A stretch of 64,000 bases of DNA from Rhizobium sp. BT04 (GTDB lineage: Bacteria > Pseudomonadota > Alphaproteobacteria > Rhizobiales > Rhizobiaceae), in contig NZ_CP125652.1 of the NCBI RefSeq assembly GCF_030053135.1, positions 2,328,001 through 2,392,000 on the forward strand, given 5' to 3'. The notes beneath the pieces are model-generated. The model worked only from the letters and a program-made list of their open reading frames with translations. It did no database searches and had not been told where the DNA came from. Position 1 is the stretch's first letter. Every line of letters begins with the position of its first letter. Below, in pieces: positions 52,827-62,056 of the stretch. Position numbers and translations under genes: made by a program.

Positions 52827-53735
52827 ATGGCCTTCACGCTTCGCCAGGTTCAATATTTTGTCGCCGTCGCCGAACAGGGTTCGGTGACTCGCGCTGCACA
52901 GAACCTTTCGATCTCGCAATCCTCGGTGACGGAAGCGCTGAAGGAGCTTGAAACCGACCTCGGCGTCGCGCTGTTCGAGCGCCATCCGCGCGGCCTGACG
53001 ATCACCCATAACGGCCACCAGTTTCTGCGCCATGCGACCAAGATTCTGGCCTCCGTCTCCGATGCACGCACCAGTTTTTCCGGCCAGCAAAGCGCCCTCT
53101 CCGGCACGCTGAATATCGGCGTCACTTCGCTTGTCGCCGGCTACGTGCTCTCCGACCTTCTGGCGCGATACCGGCGCGCCTGTCCGGGCATCGAGGTCAG
53201 CGCCATCGAGGACAATGGCGGCTATCTCGAACACCTCCTGGTCGGCGGCGAACTGGATGTTGCCGTCATGGTGATCTCGAATCTGCGCGATCGCATGGCG
53301 CTGCAGGCGGAAATCCTCGAAACCTCGCCCTACCGTCTATGGCTGCCGATGGGCCATCTGCTGGTATCGGCCGACATCATCTCGGTCGCCGACATCGCCC
53401 GCGAACCGCTGATCATGCTGACGGTCGACGAAATCGAGGAGAACACCGGCAAGCTGCTCTCGGCGCTCGGCGCCCGCCCGCATGTCGCCTTCCGCACCCG
53501 CTCGGTGGAGGCCGTGCGCAGCCTGGTGGCGACAGGCGCCGGCGTGGCGCTGCTTCCCGATCTCGTCTATCGCCCTTGGTCGCTGGAAGGCGATCGTATC
53601 GAAAGCCGTGACGTCTCCGGTTCGCTGCCGGTCGTCCAGGTCGGCATGGTCTGGCGCAAGGGCTCCAGCCTGCCGCAGGCGGCACGCGATTTCGTCGGCA
53701 TCGCCGAAAGCCTGCGCTCCGGCCGCATCCGATGA
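52827..53735 (+). CDS. LysR-family regulator of the polyamine ABC operon
   Basis: 302 aa. The winged-helix HTH occupies residues 1-60 (FTLRQVQYFVAVAEQGSVTR, then SQSSVTEALKELETDLGVAL). The effector domain from about 90 has the LysR two-lobe fold. It lies just before the putrescine-type ABC genes on the same strand, with a 17-bp palindrome right after its stop, and is probably the operon's regulator. The name is by position; the ligand is unproven. Confidence 0.9.
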   Translation: MAFTLRQVQYFVAVAEQGSVTRAAQNLSISQSSVTEALKELETDLGVALFERHPRGLTITHNGHQFLRHATKILASVSDARTSFSGQQSALSGTLNIGVTSLVAGYVLSDLLARYRRACPGIEVSAIEDNGGYLEHLLVGGELDVAVMVISNLRDRMALQAEILETSPYRLWLPMGHLLVSADIISVADIAREPLIMLTVDEIEENTGKLLSALGARPHVAFRTRSVEAVRSLVATGAGVALLPDLVYRPWSLEGDRIESRDVSGSLPVVQVGMVWRKGSSLPQAARDFVGIAESLRSGRIR

Positions 53736-53752
53736 TATCGGAATTTCCGATA
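53736..53752. promoter_or_regulatory. 17-bp palindrome between lysR and the ABC binding-protein gene
   Basis: TATCGGAATTTCCGATA is a perfect palindrome around a central T, directly after the LysR stop and 100 bp before the binding-protein start. It is a good candidate regulatory site for the ABC operon. Confidence 0.55.
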
Positions 53753-53852
53753 ACGCCTTTCTGATAAATGAATTTGCGAAAGCGGCTTTTTCGCGTCACC
53801 TTTTCATCCGGGAACAAACCGCCACGGAAAGTGGCACCAGACCGGGAGACGG

Positions 53853-55016
53853 ATGATGACCAATCTGTTGAAATCCTGCACGGCGGCACTCGCCTGCCTG
53901 AGCTTTGCGACGCAGGGGATCGCCGCCGAACCGCTGAAGGCGCTCGGCAAAGCCGAAGGCGCGGTCAGCATCGTCGCCTGGGCCGGCTATATCGAGCGCG
54001 GCGAAACCGACAAGAACTACGACTGGGTCACCGATTTCGAAAAGGAGACCGGCTGCAAGGTTTCCGTCAAGACCGCCGCCACCTCGGATGAAATGGTCTC
54101 GCTGATGAACGAGGGCGGCTTCGATCTCGTCACGGCATCGGGCGACGCGTCGCTGCGCCTCATCGCCGGCAAACGTGTCCAGCCGATCAACACCGATCTG
54201 ATCCCGAGCTTCAAGACCGTCGACGAGCGCCTGCAGAACGGCCCGTGGTATACGGTCGGCGGCGTGCATTACGGCGTGCCCTATCTCTGGGGGCCGAATG
54301 TGCTGATGTATAATACCGATGCCTTCAAGGACAAGGCGCCAACCAGCTGGAACGTCGTCTTCGAGGAGCAGACGCTGCCCGACGGCAAATCGAACAAGGG
54401 CCGCGTCCAGGCCTATGATGGCGCGATCTATATCGCCGACGCCGCCATGTATCTGATGGCCCACAAGCCGGATCTCGGCATCAAGGATCCCTATGAACTG
54501 ACCGAGGACCAGTACAAGGCCGCCCTCGACCTCTTGCGCGGCCAGCGCAAGCTGGTCTCCCGCTACTGGCACGACGCGATGATCCAGATCGACGACTTCA
54601 AGAATGAAGGCGTCGTCGCCTCCGGCTCCTGGCCCTTCCAGGTCAACCTGCTGCAGGCCGACAAGCAGAAGATCGCCTCCACCTTCCCGGAGGAAGGCGT
54701 CACCGGCTGGGCCGACACGACCATGCTGCACGCCGACAGCGAGCATCCGAACTGCGCCTATATGTGGATGGAACATTCACTGAAGGCCAAGGTCCAGGGC
54801 GATGCAGCCGCGTGGTTCGGCGCCGTGCCCTCCGTTCCCGCCGCCTGCAAGGGCAACGAGCTGATGGGCGACACCGGCTGCGCCACCAACGGCTTCGATC
54901 ACTTCGACAAGATCAAGTTCTGGAAGACCCCGGTCGCCAAATGCACGACGCAGAGCGAATGCGTGCCCTATCATCGCTGGGTGTCGGATTATATCGGCGT
55001 GATCGGCGGGCGGTGA
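53853..55016 (+). CDS. Putrescine/spermidine-type ABC transporter binding protein
   Basis: 387 aa. A signal peptide (about 1-25, ending FATQGIAA) is followed by a PotD/YdcS-like periplasmic domain: SIVAWAGYIERGETDKNYDW near residues 39-58, CKVSVKTAATSDEMVSLMNE near 67-86, and GVPYLWGPNVLMYNTDAF near 141-158. It should capture putrescine or a related polyamine. Two ATGs (53853, 53856) follow GGGAG. A long inverted repeat separates it from the ATPase gene, which could keep its message more abundant than the rest of the operon. Confidence 0.92.
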   Translation: MMTNLLKSCTAALACLSFATQGIAAEPLKALGKAEGAVSIVAWAGYIERGETDKNYDWVTDFEKETGCKVSVKTAATSDEMVSLMNEGGFDLVTASGDASLRLIAGKRVQPINTDLIPSFKTVDERLQNGPWYTVGGVHYGVPYLWGPNVLMYNTDAFKDKAPTSWNVVFEEQTLPDGKSNKGRVQAYDGAIYIADAAMYLMAHKPDLGIKDPYELTEDQYKAALDLLRGQRKLVSRYWHDAMIQIDDFKNEGVVASGSWPFQVNLLQADKQKIASTFPEEGVTGWADTTMLHADSEHPNCAYMWMEHSLKAKVQGDAAAWFGAVPSVPAACKGNELMGDTGCATNGFDHFDKIKFWKTPVAKCTTQSECVPYHRWVSDYIGVIGGR

Positions 55017-55040
55017 ATCGGGCCGGTCCGCGGGGGTAAA

Positions 55041-55180
55041 GTCCCCTCCCCAACCCCTCCCCACAAGGGGGAGGGGCTGCGAGTGGCACCGTCGAATCCT
55101 GCCGAAACGCCAAGGTATTTGCGAAAGGGTACGGCAGGTTAAGCCCCTCCCCCTTGTGGGGAGGGGTTTGGGGCGGGGTC
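55041..55180. repeat. Long C-rich inverted repeat between binding-protein and ATPase genes
   Basis: The arms 55044-55079 and 55142-55178 are near-perfect inverted copies of about 36 bp (CCCAACCCCTCCCCACAAGG on the left, CCTTGTGGGGAGGGGTTTGG on the right) around 62 bp. Each arm also contains an internal GGGGAGGGGT/ACCCCTCCCC-type hairpin. In the transcript the two arms would form a very stable stem inside the operon. Confidence 0.85.
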
Positions 55181-55233
55181 TTCAATAACCAAGACCGAGC
55201 CCTCTCTAAACATCCAAGATCTGGAGCCCTCAA

Positions 55234-56220
55234 ATGACGTCAGCCGTCCGTTTCCAGCAGGTATCGCGCCATTTCGGCCAGGTGCGCGCCGTCGACGGCG
55301 TCGATCTCGAAATCGCGCCGGGCGAATTCTTCGCCATGCTCGGACCCTCCGGCTCCGGCAAGACGACGTGTCTCCGATTGATCGCCGGCTTCGAACAGCC
55401 GACATCAGGCCATATCCAGATCTTCGGCGAGACGGCCGACGGCGTTCCGCCCTATCGCCGCAACGTCAACACCGTGTTCCAGGACTACGCGCTCTTCCCG
55501 CATCTCAACATTCTCGACAATGTCGCCTATGGGCTGATGGTCAAGGGCGTCGGCAAGGCGGAACGGATGAAGGCTGCCGGCGATGCCCTCGAACTCGTCA
55601 AGCTGCCGGGTTATGGCGGCCGCCGCCCCGGCCAGCTGTCCGGCGGCCAGCGGCAGCGCGTGGCGCTCGCCCGCGCGCTGGTCAACAAGCCGAAGGTGCT
55701 GCTGCTCGACGAACCGCTCGGCGCACTCGACCTGAAACTGCGCGAGCAGATGCAGGAGGAATTGAAGAGCCTGCAGCGCGCCCTCGGCATCACCTTCGTC
55801 TTCGTCACCCACGATCAGGGCGAGGCGCTGTCCATGGCCGATCGCGTCGCCGTTTTCAACGACGGCAACATCGTTCAGCAAGGCACGCCGCAGGATATCT
55901 ACCGCTGCCCGAAGACCCGCTTCGTCGCCGATTTCGTCGGCTCCTCAAACGTCATCGCGCCTGATCTGATGGCCTCGCTCGGCGGCGAGAAGCGCTGGGC
56001 AAGCCTCCGTCCCGAAGCGATCCGGCTGGCAAGCGACGGCGTCGAGGCGAAAGTCGAAAACGCAAGCTTCCTGGGCGCAGCCACCCGTCTCAGCGTCGAT
56101 CTCAAGGGCAGCCGGCTGCACGTCATGCTGCCTGCGGGCGCGCCCGTGCCCGATGTCGGCGCCGGCATCCGTCTCGCCTGGCAACCTGCCGATATCCACT
56201 ATATGGATGATGCGGCATGA
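55234..56220 (+). CDS. Polyamine ABC transporter ATPase (PotA/YdcT type)
   Basis: 328 aa. Walker A is GPSGSGKTT (about 36-44), Q-loop VFQDYALFPH, signature LSGGQRQRVALARA near 134-147, Walker B VLLLDEPLGALD, H-loop VTHDQGEA. A C-terminal TOBE-type domain follows after residue 235. It powers the two permeases that follow. Its stop overlaps the first permease start by ATGA. Confidence 0.93.
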   Translation: MTSAVRFQQVSRHFGQVRAVDGVDLEIAPGEFFAMLGPSGSGKTTCLRLIAGFEQPTSGHIQIFGETADGVPPYRRNVNTVFQDYALFPHLNILDNVAYGLMVKGVGKAERMKAAGDALELVKLPGYGGRRPGQLSGGQRQRVALARALVNKPKVLLLDEPLGALDLKLREQMQEELKSLQRALGITFVFVTHDQGEALSMADRVAVFNDGNIVQQGTPQDIYRCPKTRFVADFVGSSNVIAPDLMASLGGEKRWASLRPEAIRLASDGVEAKVENASFLGAATRLSVDLKGSRLHVMLPAGAPVPDVGAGIRLAWQPADIHYMDDAA

Positions 56221-57179
56221 CAACCCTCACCATGTCAGGCGGCAAGACATCGATCCTTCCGGGGCGCGGCGGTTTCTTCGGCCAATTGTCGGATGCTTTC
56301 TGGCGGCGCCCGAAGCTGCTGCTCTTCCTGATGCTGACGCCGCCGCTGCTCTGGCTGGGGATCATCTATATCGGCTCGCTGATCGCCCTGCTTCTGCAGA
56401 GCTTCTTTTCGATCGACGATTTCTCCGGCCTGGTGAATTACGAATTCACCCTCTCGACCTATGCCCAGCTTCTCAGCCCGACGAATTTCGACATCATCAT
56501 CCGCACCGTCGTCATGGCAGCGCTGGTCACCATCGCTTCTGCCCTGATCGCCTTTCCGATCGCTTACTACGCGGCGCGTTATGCGCAAGGCAAATGGAAG
56601 GCGCTGTTTTATCTCGGCGTCATGCTGCCACTCTGGTCGAGCTATCTCGTCAAGATCTATGCCTGGAAGCTGATCCTTGCCAAGGAAGGCATCCTTACCT
56701 GGATCTTCGAAAAGCTCCATCTCTCCCGGCTGCTCGACGGCATCCTGAACCTGCCTATCATCGGCGGTAACTCGCTGTCGGTGAGCTACCTCGGCACCTT
56801 CATCGTCTTCGTCTATATCTGGCTTCCCTATATGGTCCTGCCGACGCAGGCAGCCCTCGAGCGTGTGCCCGGCAACCTGATCGAGGCTTCGGCCGATCTC
56901 GGCGCCACGCCACGCCAGACCTTCCGCACCGTGCTGCTGCCCTTGGCGCTGCCCGGCATTGTCGCCGGCTCGATCTTCACCTTCTCGCTGACATTGGGCG
57001 ATTACATCATCCCGCAGATCATCGGCTCGTCCAGGCTATTCATCGGCCAGGCGGTCTATGCCCAGCAGGGAACGGCCGGCAACGTGCCGCTGGCGGCCGC
57101 CTTCTCGGTCGTGCCGATCGTCATCATGGCGCTCTATCTCTCGCTCGCCAAGAAGATGGGGGCTTTTGATGCGCTCTGA
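56217..57179 (+). CDS. Polyamine ABC transporter permease 1 (PotB/YdcU type)
   Basis: 320 aa with six membrane helices. The cytoplasmic EAA loop is [20 protein letters not shown] near residues 222-241, the ATPase docking site. The large first periplasmic loop (55-90) is typical of PotB. The ATG at 56217 overlaps the ATPase stop; the end overlaps permease 2 by 11 bp. Together they form the channel. Confidence 0.93.
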   Translation: MTTLTMSGGKTSILPGRGGFFGQLSDAFWRRPKLLLFLMLTPPLLWLGIIYIGSLIALLLQSFFSIDDFSGLVNYEFTLSTYAQLLSPTNFDIIIRTVVMAALVTIASALIAFPIAYYAARYAQGKWKALFYLGVMLPLWSSYLVKIYAWKLILAKEGILTWIFEKLHLSRLLDGILNLPIIGGNSLSVSYLGTFIVFVYIWLPYMVLPTQAALERVPGNLIEASADLGATPRQTFRTVLLPLALPGIVAGSIFTFSLTLGDYIIPQIIGSSRLFIGQAVYAQQGTAGNVPLAAAFSVVPIVIMALYLSLAKKMGAFDAL

Positions 57180-57981
57180 TCTTAAGACCTCGCCGCTGCC
57201 TTTGAAGATCGCAGCTGCCGTCGGCCTCCTCTTCCTGCACCTGCCGATCCTGCTGATCTTCGTCTATGCCTTCACCACCGAGGAAAAGAGTTATCAATGG
57301 CCGCCGCCCGGCCTGACGCTGCAGTGGTTCACTGTTGCGTGGAACCGGCCGGATGTCTGGTCGGCGCTCGGGCTTTCCGTGCAGGTCGCCGTCATCGCCA
57401 CCGCGATCGCGCTGATCCTCGGCACGCTCTGTGCGGCAGCCGTCAGCCAGACGAAATTTTTCGGCCGCGAGGCGATCTCGCTGCTGGTTATCCTGCCGAT
57501 CGCCCTTCCCGGCATCATCACCGGCATAGCGCTGCGCTCCGCCTTCAGCCTGTTCGACATCCCGTTTTCGGTCTGGACCATCGTGCTCGGCCACGCCACT
57601 TTCTGCGTGGTCGTCGTCTACAACAATGCCGTCGCCCGCTTCCGCCGCACATCCGGCTCGCTGATCGAGGCGTCGATGGATCTCGGCGCCGACGGCTTCC
57701 AGACTTTCCGCCATGTCATCCTGCCGAATATCGGCACCGCCCTTCTGGCCGGCGGCATGCTGGCTTTCGCGCTGTCCTTCGACGAGGTCATCGTCACCAC
57801 CTTCACCGGCGGCCAGCAATCGACCTTGCCGATCTGGATGCTCGAAGAACTCATTCGCCCGCGCCAGCGCCCCGTCACCAATGTGGTCGCCATGGTCGTG
57901 GTGCTCGTCACCTTCCTGCCGATCCTGGCAGCCTACTACCTCACCCGCGACGGCGACCAGATCGCCGGCGCCGGCAAATAA
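57169..57981 (+). CDS. Polyamine ABC transporter permease 2 (PotC/YdcV type)
   Basis: 270 aa with six membrane helices. The N-terminal helix is [20 protein letters not shown], and the EAA loop is [20 protein letters not shown] near residues 166-185. The ATG at 57169 lies six bases after GGGGG and overlaps the first permease gene. It precedes the aldehyde dehydrogenase gene by 13 bp, so uptake and catabolism are one transcription unit. Confidence 0.93.
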   Translation: MRSDLKTSPLPLKIAAAVGLLFLHLPILLIFVYAFTTEEKSYQWPPPGLTLQWFTVAWNRPDVWSALGLSVQVAVIATAIALILGTLCAAAVSQTKFFGREAISLLVILPIALPGIITGIALRSAFSLFDIPFSVWTIVLGHATFCVVVVYNNAVARFRRTSGSLIEASMDLGADGFQTFRHVILPNIGTALLAGGMLAFALSFDEVIVTTFTGGQQSTLPIWMLEELIRPRQRPVTNVVAMVVVLVTFLPILAAYYLTRDGDQIAGAGK

Positions 57982-57994
57982 CAGGGAGAACATC

Positions 57995-59422
57995 ATGGAT
58001 ATCCAAATGCTGATCGGGTCCCGCTTCGAAAAAGGCACGGAGACGGAAGAGCACATCCTGAACCCGAAGACCGGCGAGACGGTGATCGACCTTCCCGAGG
58101 CCTCACTTTCCCAAATCGACGCCGCCGTCGATGCCGCCGAAAAAGCCTTCGCAAGCTGGTCGCAGACGACGCCGGGCGAGCGTTCCGGTTACCTGCTGAA
58201 GATCGCCGACGCGATCGAAAAGGATGCCGCGGGCTTCGCGACGCTGGAGGCTTTGAATTGCGGCAAGCCGATCAATGCAGTGCTGAACGACGAGATCCCG
58301 GCGATCGTCGATTGTTATCGCTTCTTCGCCGGCGCCGTGCGCAACCTGCACGGCCCGGCCGCCGGCGAATACCTGCCCGGCCACACCTCGATGATCCGCC
58401 GCGATCCGATCGGCATCGTCGGCTCGATCGCGCCGTGGAACTATCCGCTGATGATGATGGCCTGGAAGCTGGCGCCGGCGATCGCCGGCGGCAACACCGT
58501 CGTCTTCAAGCCTTCGGAACAGACGCCGCTGACGGCGCTGAAAATGGCAAAACTACTCTCCGAAATCCTTCCCGAAGGCGTCGTCAACGTCATCCTCGGC
58601 CGCGGCGAAAGCGTCGGCAACGCCCTGATCAACCACGCCAAGATCGGCATGATCTCGATCACCGGCGATGTCGCGACCGGCAAGAAGGTGCTGCAGGCCG
58701 CCGCCAAGACGGTCAAGCGCACCCATCTGGAACTCGGCGGCAAGGCGCCGGTCATCGTCTTCGACGATGCCGATATCGATGCCGTCGTGTCCGGCATCCG
58801 CACCTTCGGCTATTACAATGCCGGCCAGGACTGCACCGCCGCCTGCCGCATCTATGCCGATGCCAAGGTCTACGACAACTTCGTCGCCGACCTCTCCTCG
58901 GCCGTCGCGAGCATCCGCTTCAACCAGGCCGACGATACCGAAAACGAAATCGGTCCGCTGATCTCCAGGCGCCAGCGCGACCGCGTCGAAAGCTTCGTCG
59001 CCCGCGCCTCCGAACACAAGCACATGGAGATCACCACCGGCGGAAAGGTCTCCGGCGACAAGGGCTTCTTCTTCGCCCCGACCGTCATAGCAGGCGCCCA
59101 GCAGGACGACGAGATCGTCCGCCGCGAGGTCTTCGGCCCGGTCGTCTCGGTCACCCGCTTTTCCCAGGCCGACGATGCCATTGCCTGGGCAAACGACAGC
59201 GACTACGGCCTCGCCTCCTCCGTCTGGACCAGGGATATCGGCCGCGGCATGAAGACCGCCGCCCGCCTGCAATATGGCTGCACCTGGATCAACACGCACT
59301 TCATGCTGGCCAACGAGATGCCGCATGGCGGCCTCAAACAGTCGGGCTACGGCAAGGACATGTCGGTCTACGCGCTGGAAGACTACACCGCCGTGCGCCA
59401 CGTGATGATCAATCACGGCTGA
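57995..59422 (+). CDS. Gamma-aminobutyraldehyde dehydrogenase (PatD/YdcW type)
   Basis: 475 aa NAD-dependent aldehyde dehydrogenase. [10 protein letters not shown] near residues 144-153 and [18 protein letters not shown] near 169-186 bind the cofactor; the general base lies in [10 protein letters not shown] near 244-253; the catalytic cysteine is in [13 protein letters not shown] near 276-288. The AGQDCTA pattern and position at the end of a putrescine importer fit oxidation of 4-aminobutanal to GABA. Betaine aldehyde or another omega-amino aldehyde cannot be excluded. The ATG at 57995 follows AGGGAG. Confidence 0.92.
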   Translation: MDIQMLIGSRFEKGTETEEHILNPKTGETVIDLPEASLSQIDAAVDAAEKAFASWSQTTPGERSGYLLKIADAIEKDAAGFATLEALNCGKPINAVLNDEIPAIVDCYRFFAGAVRNLHGPAAGEYLPGHTSMIRRDPIGIVGSIAPWNYPLMMMAWKLAPAIAGGNTVVFKPSEQTPLTALKMAKLLSEILPEGVVNVILGRGESVGNALINHAKIGMISITGDVATGKKVLQAAAKTVKRTHLELGGKAPVIVFDDADIDAVVSGIRTFGYYNAGQDCTAACRIYADAKVYDNFVADLSSAVASIRFNQADDTENEIGPLISRRQRDRVESFVARASEHKHMEITTGGKVSGDKGFFFAPTVIAGAQQDDEIVRREVFGPVVSVTRFSQADDAIAWANDSDYGLASSVWTRDIGRGMKTAARLQYGCTWINTHFMLANEMPHGGLKQSGYGKDMSVYALEDYTAVRHVMINHG

Positions 59423-59450
59423 GCGTCTGCATCGAAAGGCCGGCAGACGC
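59423..59450 (+). terminator. Hairpin after the polyamine operon
   Basis: GCGTCTGC and GCAGACGC form an 8-bp perfect stem directly after the dehydrogenase stop, but no T-run follows. It may be a weak terminator or an mRNA 3' stabiliser. Confidence 0.35.
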
Positions 59451-59486
59451 CACGGTTCTATCGCGTTATTCCGTTCTACACGATCC

Positions 59487-59511
59487 GGAACAATTTCCCG
59501 GCTGCGGCGTC
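59487..59511 (+). promoter_or_regulatory. Candidate EcfG/RpoE2 general-stress promoter
   Basis: GGAAC (59487-59491), then 16 bases, then CGTCTT (59508 on). The alphaproteobacterial EcfG consensus is GGAAC-N16/17-CGTT, so there is one mismatch in the -10. It lies 30 bp before a UPF0391 gene, a usual stress-regulon member. Confidence 0.5.
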
Positions 59512-59540
59512 TTTCTCAGGCAAACGAAAAGGATGATGTC

Positions 59541-59714
59541 ATGCTGAAATGGGCTCTGATTTTTTTCGTGATTTCGATCATCGCCGGCTTCTTCGGCTTC
59601 TCCGGCGTCTCCGCAGCCACCGCAACGATCGCCCGCGTTCTCTTCGGGATTGCACTGGTGATCTTCCTGATCTTCCTGGTCCTTGCGCTGATGGCCGGCC
59701 AAGCGATCTTGTGA
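59541..59714 (+). CDS. UPF0391/DUF1328 small membrane protein
   Basis: 57 aa: [20 protein letters not shown] at the start, a [15 protein letters not shown] middle, then [13 protein letters not shown]. This is the well-known DUF1328 two-helix pattern, full length. AAGGA eight bases before the ATG supports it. In alphaproteobacteria these genes often belong to the general stress regulon, and a matching promoter lies upstream. Molecular function unknown. Confidence 0.88.
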   Translation: MLKWALIFFVISIIAGFFGFSGVSAATATIARVLFGIALVIFLIFLVLALMAGQAIL

Positions 59715-59827
59715 GCAGAAACGCAGCCCCTCCGTCACCTTGTTTCTAATGACAGGGCGCGGTGAGCGTCTGGGGCGGCGTCCCTTTAGCACGTGGTCTT
59801 TCAAGATGATATCGCTTCGGCGCATGC

Positions 59828-60274
59828 TTACGACAATACCGCCCTGAGCCAGGGATGCATTCTGTTTGTTCGCTTTCGCAGCAGCCTGTCGATCGATATC
59901 GATCCCGCACCTGAAGCCGTCAGCACGAACATGCCGCCGGCAATCGCCAGGTCCTTCTCGAAATGCAGCAGCTCGTTCTGGCTTGCGAAATTCGTGTGGA
60001 AGAGCAAGGCGGTCGCCAGGCAGAAGAGCCCCAGCGCCAGTGCACCAAGCCGGGTGAGGAAGCCTGTCGCAAGGGAAAGGCCGGCACCGAGCTGAAGGGC
60101 AATGGTGGCAAATGCCACCGGCGCCGACAGCCCCAGTTTTGCGAAAGTGTCGAGCGTCGCGGTGATATCCGAGGCGAGTACCAAGCCTTCGTGCAGGAAG
60201 ATCAGCGACAGCAGCAGCCTGCCCAGGAGAAGAATGAGATCGGCCGGCCGGGGCCGGCTTGAGGCGCTGTCCAT
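59828..60274 (-). CDS. DoxX-family membrane protein
   Basis: 148 aa with four membrane segments. LILLLGRLLLSLIFLHEGLV near residues 13-32 and GAGLSLATGFLTRLGALALG near 63-82 match DoxX. The ending (KRTNRMHPWLRAVLS) is basic. GGAGGG lies before two adjacent ATGs, of which 60274 is better spaced. It follows the DUF1345 gene by 55 bp on the same strand, so the two are likely co-transcribed, though TATAAT-like DNA in between (near 60330) could be a separate promoter. Confidence 0.83.
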   Translation of the reverse strand: MDSASSRPRPADLILLLGRLLLSLIFLHEGLVLASDITATLDTFAKLGLSAPVAFATIALQLGAGLSLATGFLTRLGALALGLFCLATALLFHTNFASQNELLHFEKDLAIAGGMFVLTASGAGSISIDRLLRKRTNRMHPWLRAVLS

Positions 60275-60329
60275 CATACCCTCCGTTTTGAAGAGCAGGT
60301 GATTGGCCACCCGCTCCGGCAAGGCCGCA

Positions 60330-60998
60330 TTATAGCAGGCTCGCCCCGACATTGATCGCCAGCGCCAGGATCGTCGTGTTGAACAGGAACGACAGCACGG
60401 CATGCAGCAGCGTCAGCTTGCGCATGCTGGTCGAACTGACCGCGACATCCGCCGTCTGCGCGGCAACGCCGATGGTGAAGGAGAAATAGAGGAAGTCCCA
60501 GTAGCCCGGCTCTTCGATCCCGTCGGGAAACTTGAGGCCGCCCTCCTCGTCCGCCCCACCATAGAAATAATGGGCATAGTGGATGGTGAAAAGCGTATGC
60601 AGGAAGATCCAGGAGATCAGGATGGTCAAAATCGCCGCACCTGCCCGTGCCAGCGCAACGTCAGGTGCTGCCTCCTTGATCGAATGAAGCTCGATGCCGA
60701 TGCCGGCGATGCTGGCAAGGGCGGTACCGATCGAAAGAGCCAGGAGGACGGTGTCGGAGAAATCGAGATCCGCGGAGCGTTTGCGGATGCTTTCGACCGT
60801 CGCCCGCAGCATCTTGCGCCAGCTGAGCGCGACAAAAACGCCGGCGCTGACATTCCAGCCGAACAGGATATTGCCGGCGCTGACCTCACGCGAGGTCACA
60901 GCCAGGAAGACCGCCAGTCCGGCAAGAGCGGCGATGATGAAGGTCGCATGCTTATAGGCAAATGCCGCAAGCGAATTTGCCTTTTCCTCATCCGCCAT
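60330..60998 (-). CDS. DUF1345 membrane protein
   Basis: 222 aa with about five membrane helices. ILISWIFLHTLFTIHYAHYF near residues 126-145 and PDGIEEPGYWDFLYFSFTIG near 155-174 are the DUF1345 signature, which recalls the pore region of two-helix potassium channels (YWDFLYFSFTIGVAAQTAD). Function unproven. The ATG at 60998 has GGAG at proper spacing; an ATG at 61016 adds six residues. Confidence 0.83.
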   Translation of the reverse strand: MADEEKANSLAAFAYKHATFIIAALAGLAVFLAVTSREVSAGNILFGWNVSAGVFVALSWRKMLRATVESIRKRSADLDFSDTVLLALSIGTALASIAGIGIELHSIKEAAPDVALARAGAAILTILISWIFLHTLFTIHYAHYFYGGADEEGGLKFPDGIEEPGYWDFLYFSFTIGVAAQTADVAVSSTSMRKLTLLHAVLSFLFNTTILALAINVGASLL

Positions 60999-61035
60999 AT
61001 CGGTCTCCGACAGCATATGCCCTTGATAACAGCAC

Positions 61036-61070
61036 GAAAAAGGCGCGCCTGCCAGCCGGCAGCCGCGCCT
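61036..61070 (-). terminator. Terminator of the transaldolase gene
   Basis: On the minus strand AGGCGCGG-CTGCC pairs with GGCAGG-CGCGCCT (about 12 bp, with a small internal mismatch) around a short loop and is followed by five Ts. It lies 20 bp after the tal stop. Confidence 0.8.
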
Positions 61071-61090
61071 GCGATTGCATGCCGTGCCTA

Positions 61091-62056
61091 TCAGGCGGCG
61101 GCGAGCTGCAGTTCCTTCTGCACCATGCTGCGCAACGTTCCCAGATCCTTGGCAAAGGCGCGGATGCCTTCGGCGAGTTTTTCCGTCGCCATCGCGTCTT
61201 CGTTCATCAGCCAGCGGAAGGTCTTCTCGTCGACCGAGACCTTCGGATCCGGCTTGCGACTATCAGGCGAGAGCTTGCGCTCCAGCTTGCCCTCATCCTT
61301 GGCGAGCTCGTCGAGCAGGTTCGGGCTGATCGTCAGGCGGTCGCAGCCGGCAAGGGCTTCAATTTCGCCGGCGCTGCGGAAGGAAGCGCCCATGACGATC
61401 GTCTTGATGTCGTTGGCCTTGTAGTAGTTGTAGATTTCACGGACGGAGATGACGCCCGGATCTTCCTCGGCGGTGAAGTCCTTGCCGGTCGATTTCTTGT
61501 ACCAGTCGAGGATACGGCCGACGAAGGGCGAGATCAGGAATACCTTGGCGTCGGCGCAGGCAATCGCCTGGGCCTTGCTGAAGAGGAGCGTCAGGTTGCA
61601 GTCGATGCCTTCCTTCTGCAGCACTTCCGCGGCGCGGATGCCTTCCCAGGTGGAGGCGAGCTTGATGAGGATGCGGTCCTGATCGATGCCGCGATCCTTG
61701 TAGGCGGCGATGATCGCGCGCGCCTTGGCAAGCGAAGCCTCGGTATCGAAGGAAAGATCGGCGTCGACTTCGGTCGAGACGCGGCCTGGGACGAGCTTCA
61801 CCAGGGCGGCGCCGACGGAGATGGCGAGGCGATCGGCGACGGCCGATGAAACGGCTTCAGGATTGCCGCCCTGCTTCTTGCCCCAGGCGACGGCTTCCTT
61901 GATGGCGTCGGCGAACATCGGCGTGCCGAGCGCCTTCAGCACGATGCTCGGGTTCGTCGTGCAATCCACCGGCTTCAGGCGGGCAACGGCCTCGATGTCG
62001 CCGGTATCGGCGACGACGGTGGTAATCTCGCGAAGTTGGTCAAGCTTGGATGTCAT
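61091..62056 (-). CDS. tal: Transaldolase (TalB type)
   Basis: 321 aa. It moves a dihydroxyacetone unit in the non-oxidative pentose phosphate pathway. The Schiff-base lysine is K132 in [14 protein letters not shown], the same number as in E. coli Tal[14 protein letters not shown] near residues 28-40 and [12 protein letters not shown] near 152-163 are family signatures. The ATG at 62056 has AAGGAT nine bases upstream. Its pathway joins the xylulose-5-phosphate made by XylAB. It is divergent from the SorC regulator. Confidence 0.96.
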   Translation of the reverse strand: MTSKLDQLREITTVVADTGDIEAVARLKPVDCTTNPSIVLKALGTPMFADAIKEAVAWGKKQGGNPEAVSSAVADRLAISVGAALVKLVPGRVSTEVDADLSFDTEASLAKARAIIAAYKDRGIDQDRILIKLASTWEGIRAAEVLQKEGIDCNLTLLFSKAQAIACADAKVFLISPFVGRILDWYKKSTGKDFTAEEDPGVISVREIYNYYKANDIKTIVMGASFRSAGEIEALAGCDRLTISPNLLDELAKDEGKLERKLSPDSRKPDPKVSVDEKTFRWLMNEDAMATEKLAEGIRAFAKDLGTLRSMVQKELQLAAA

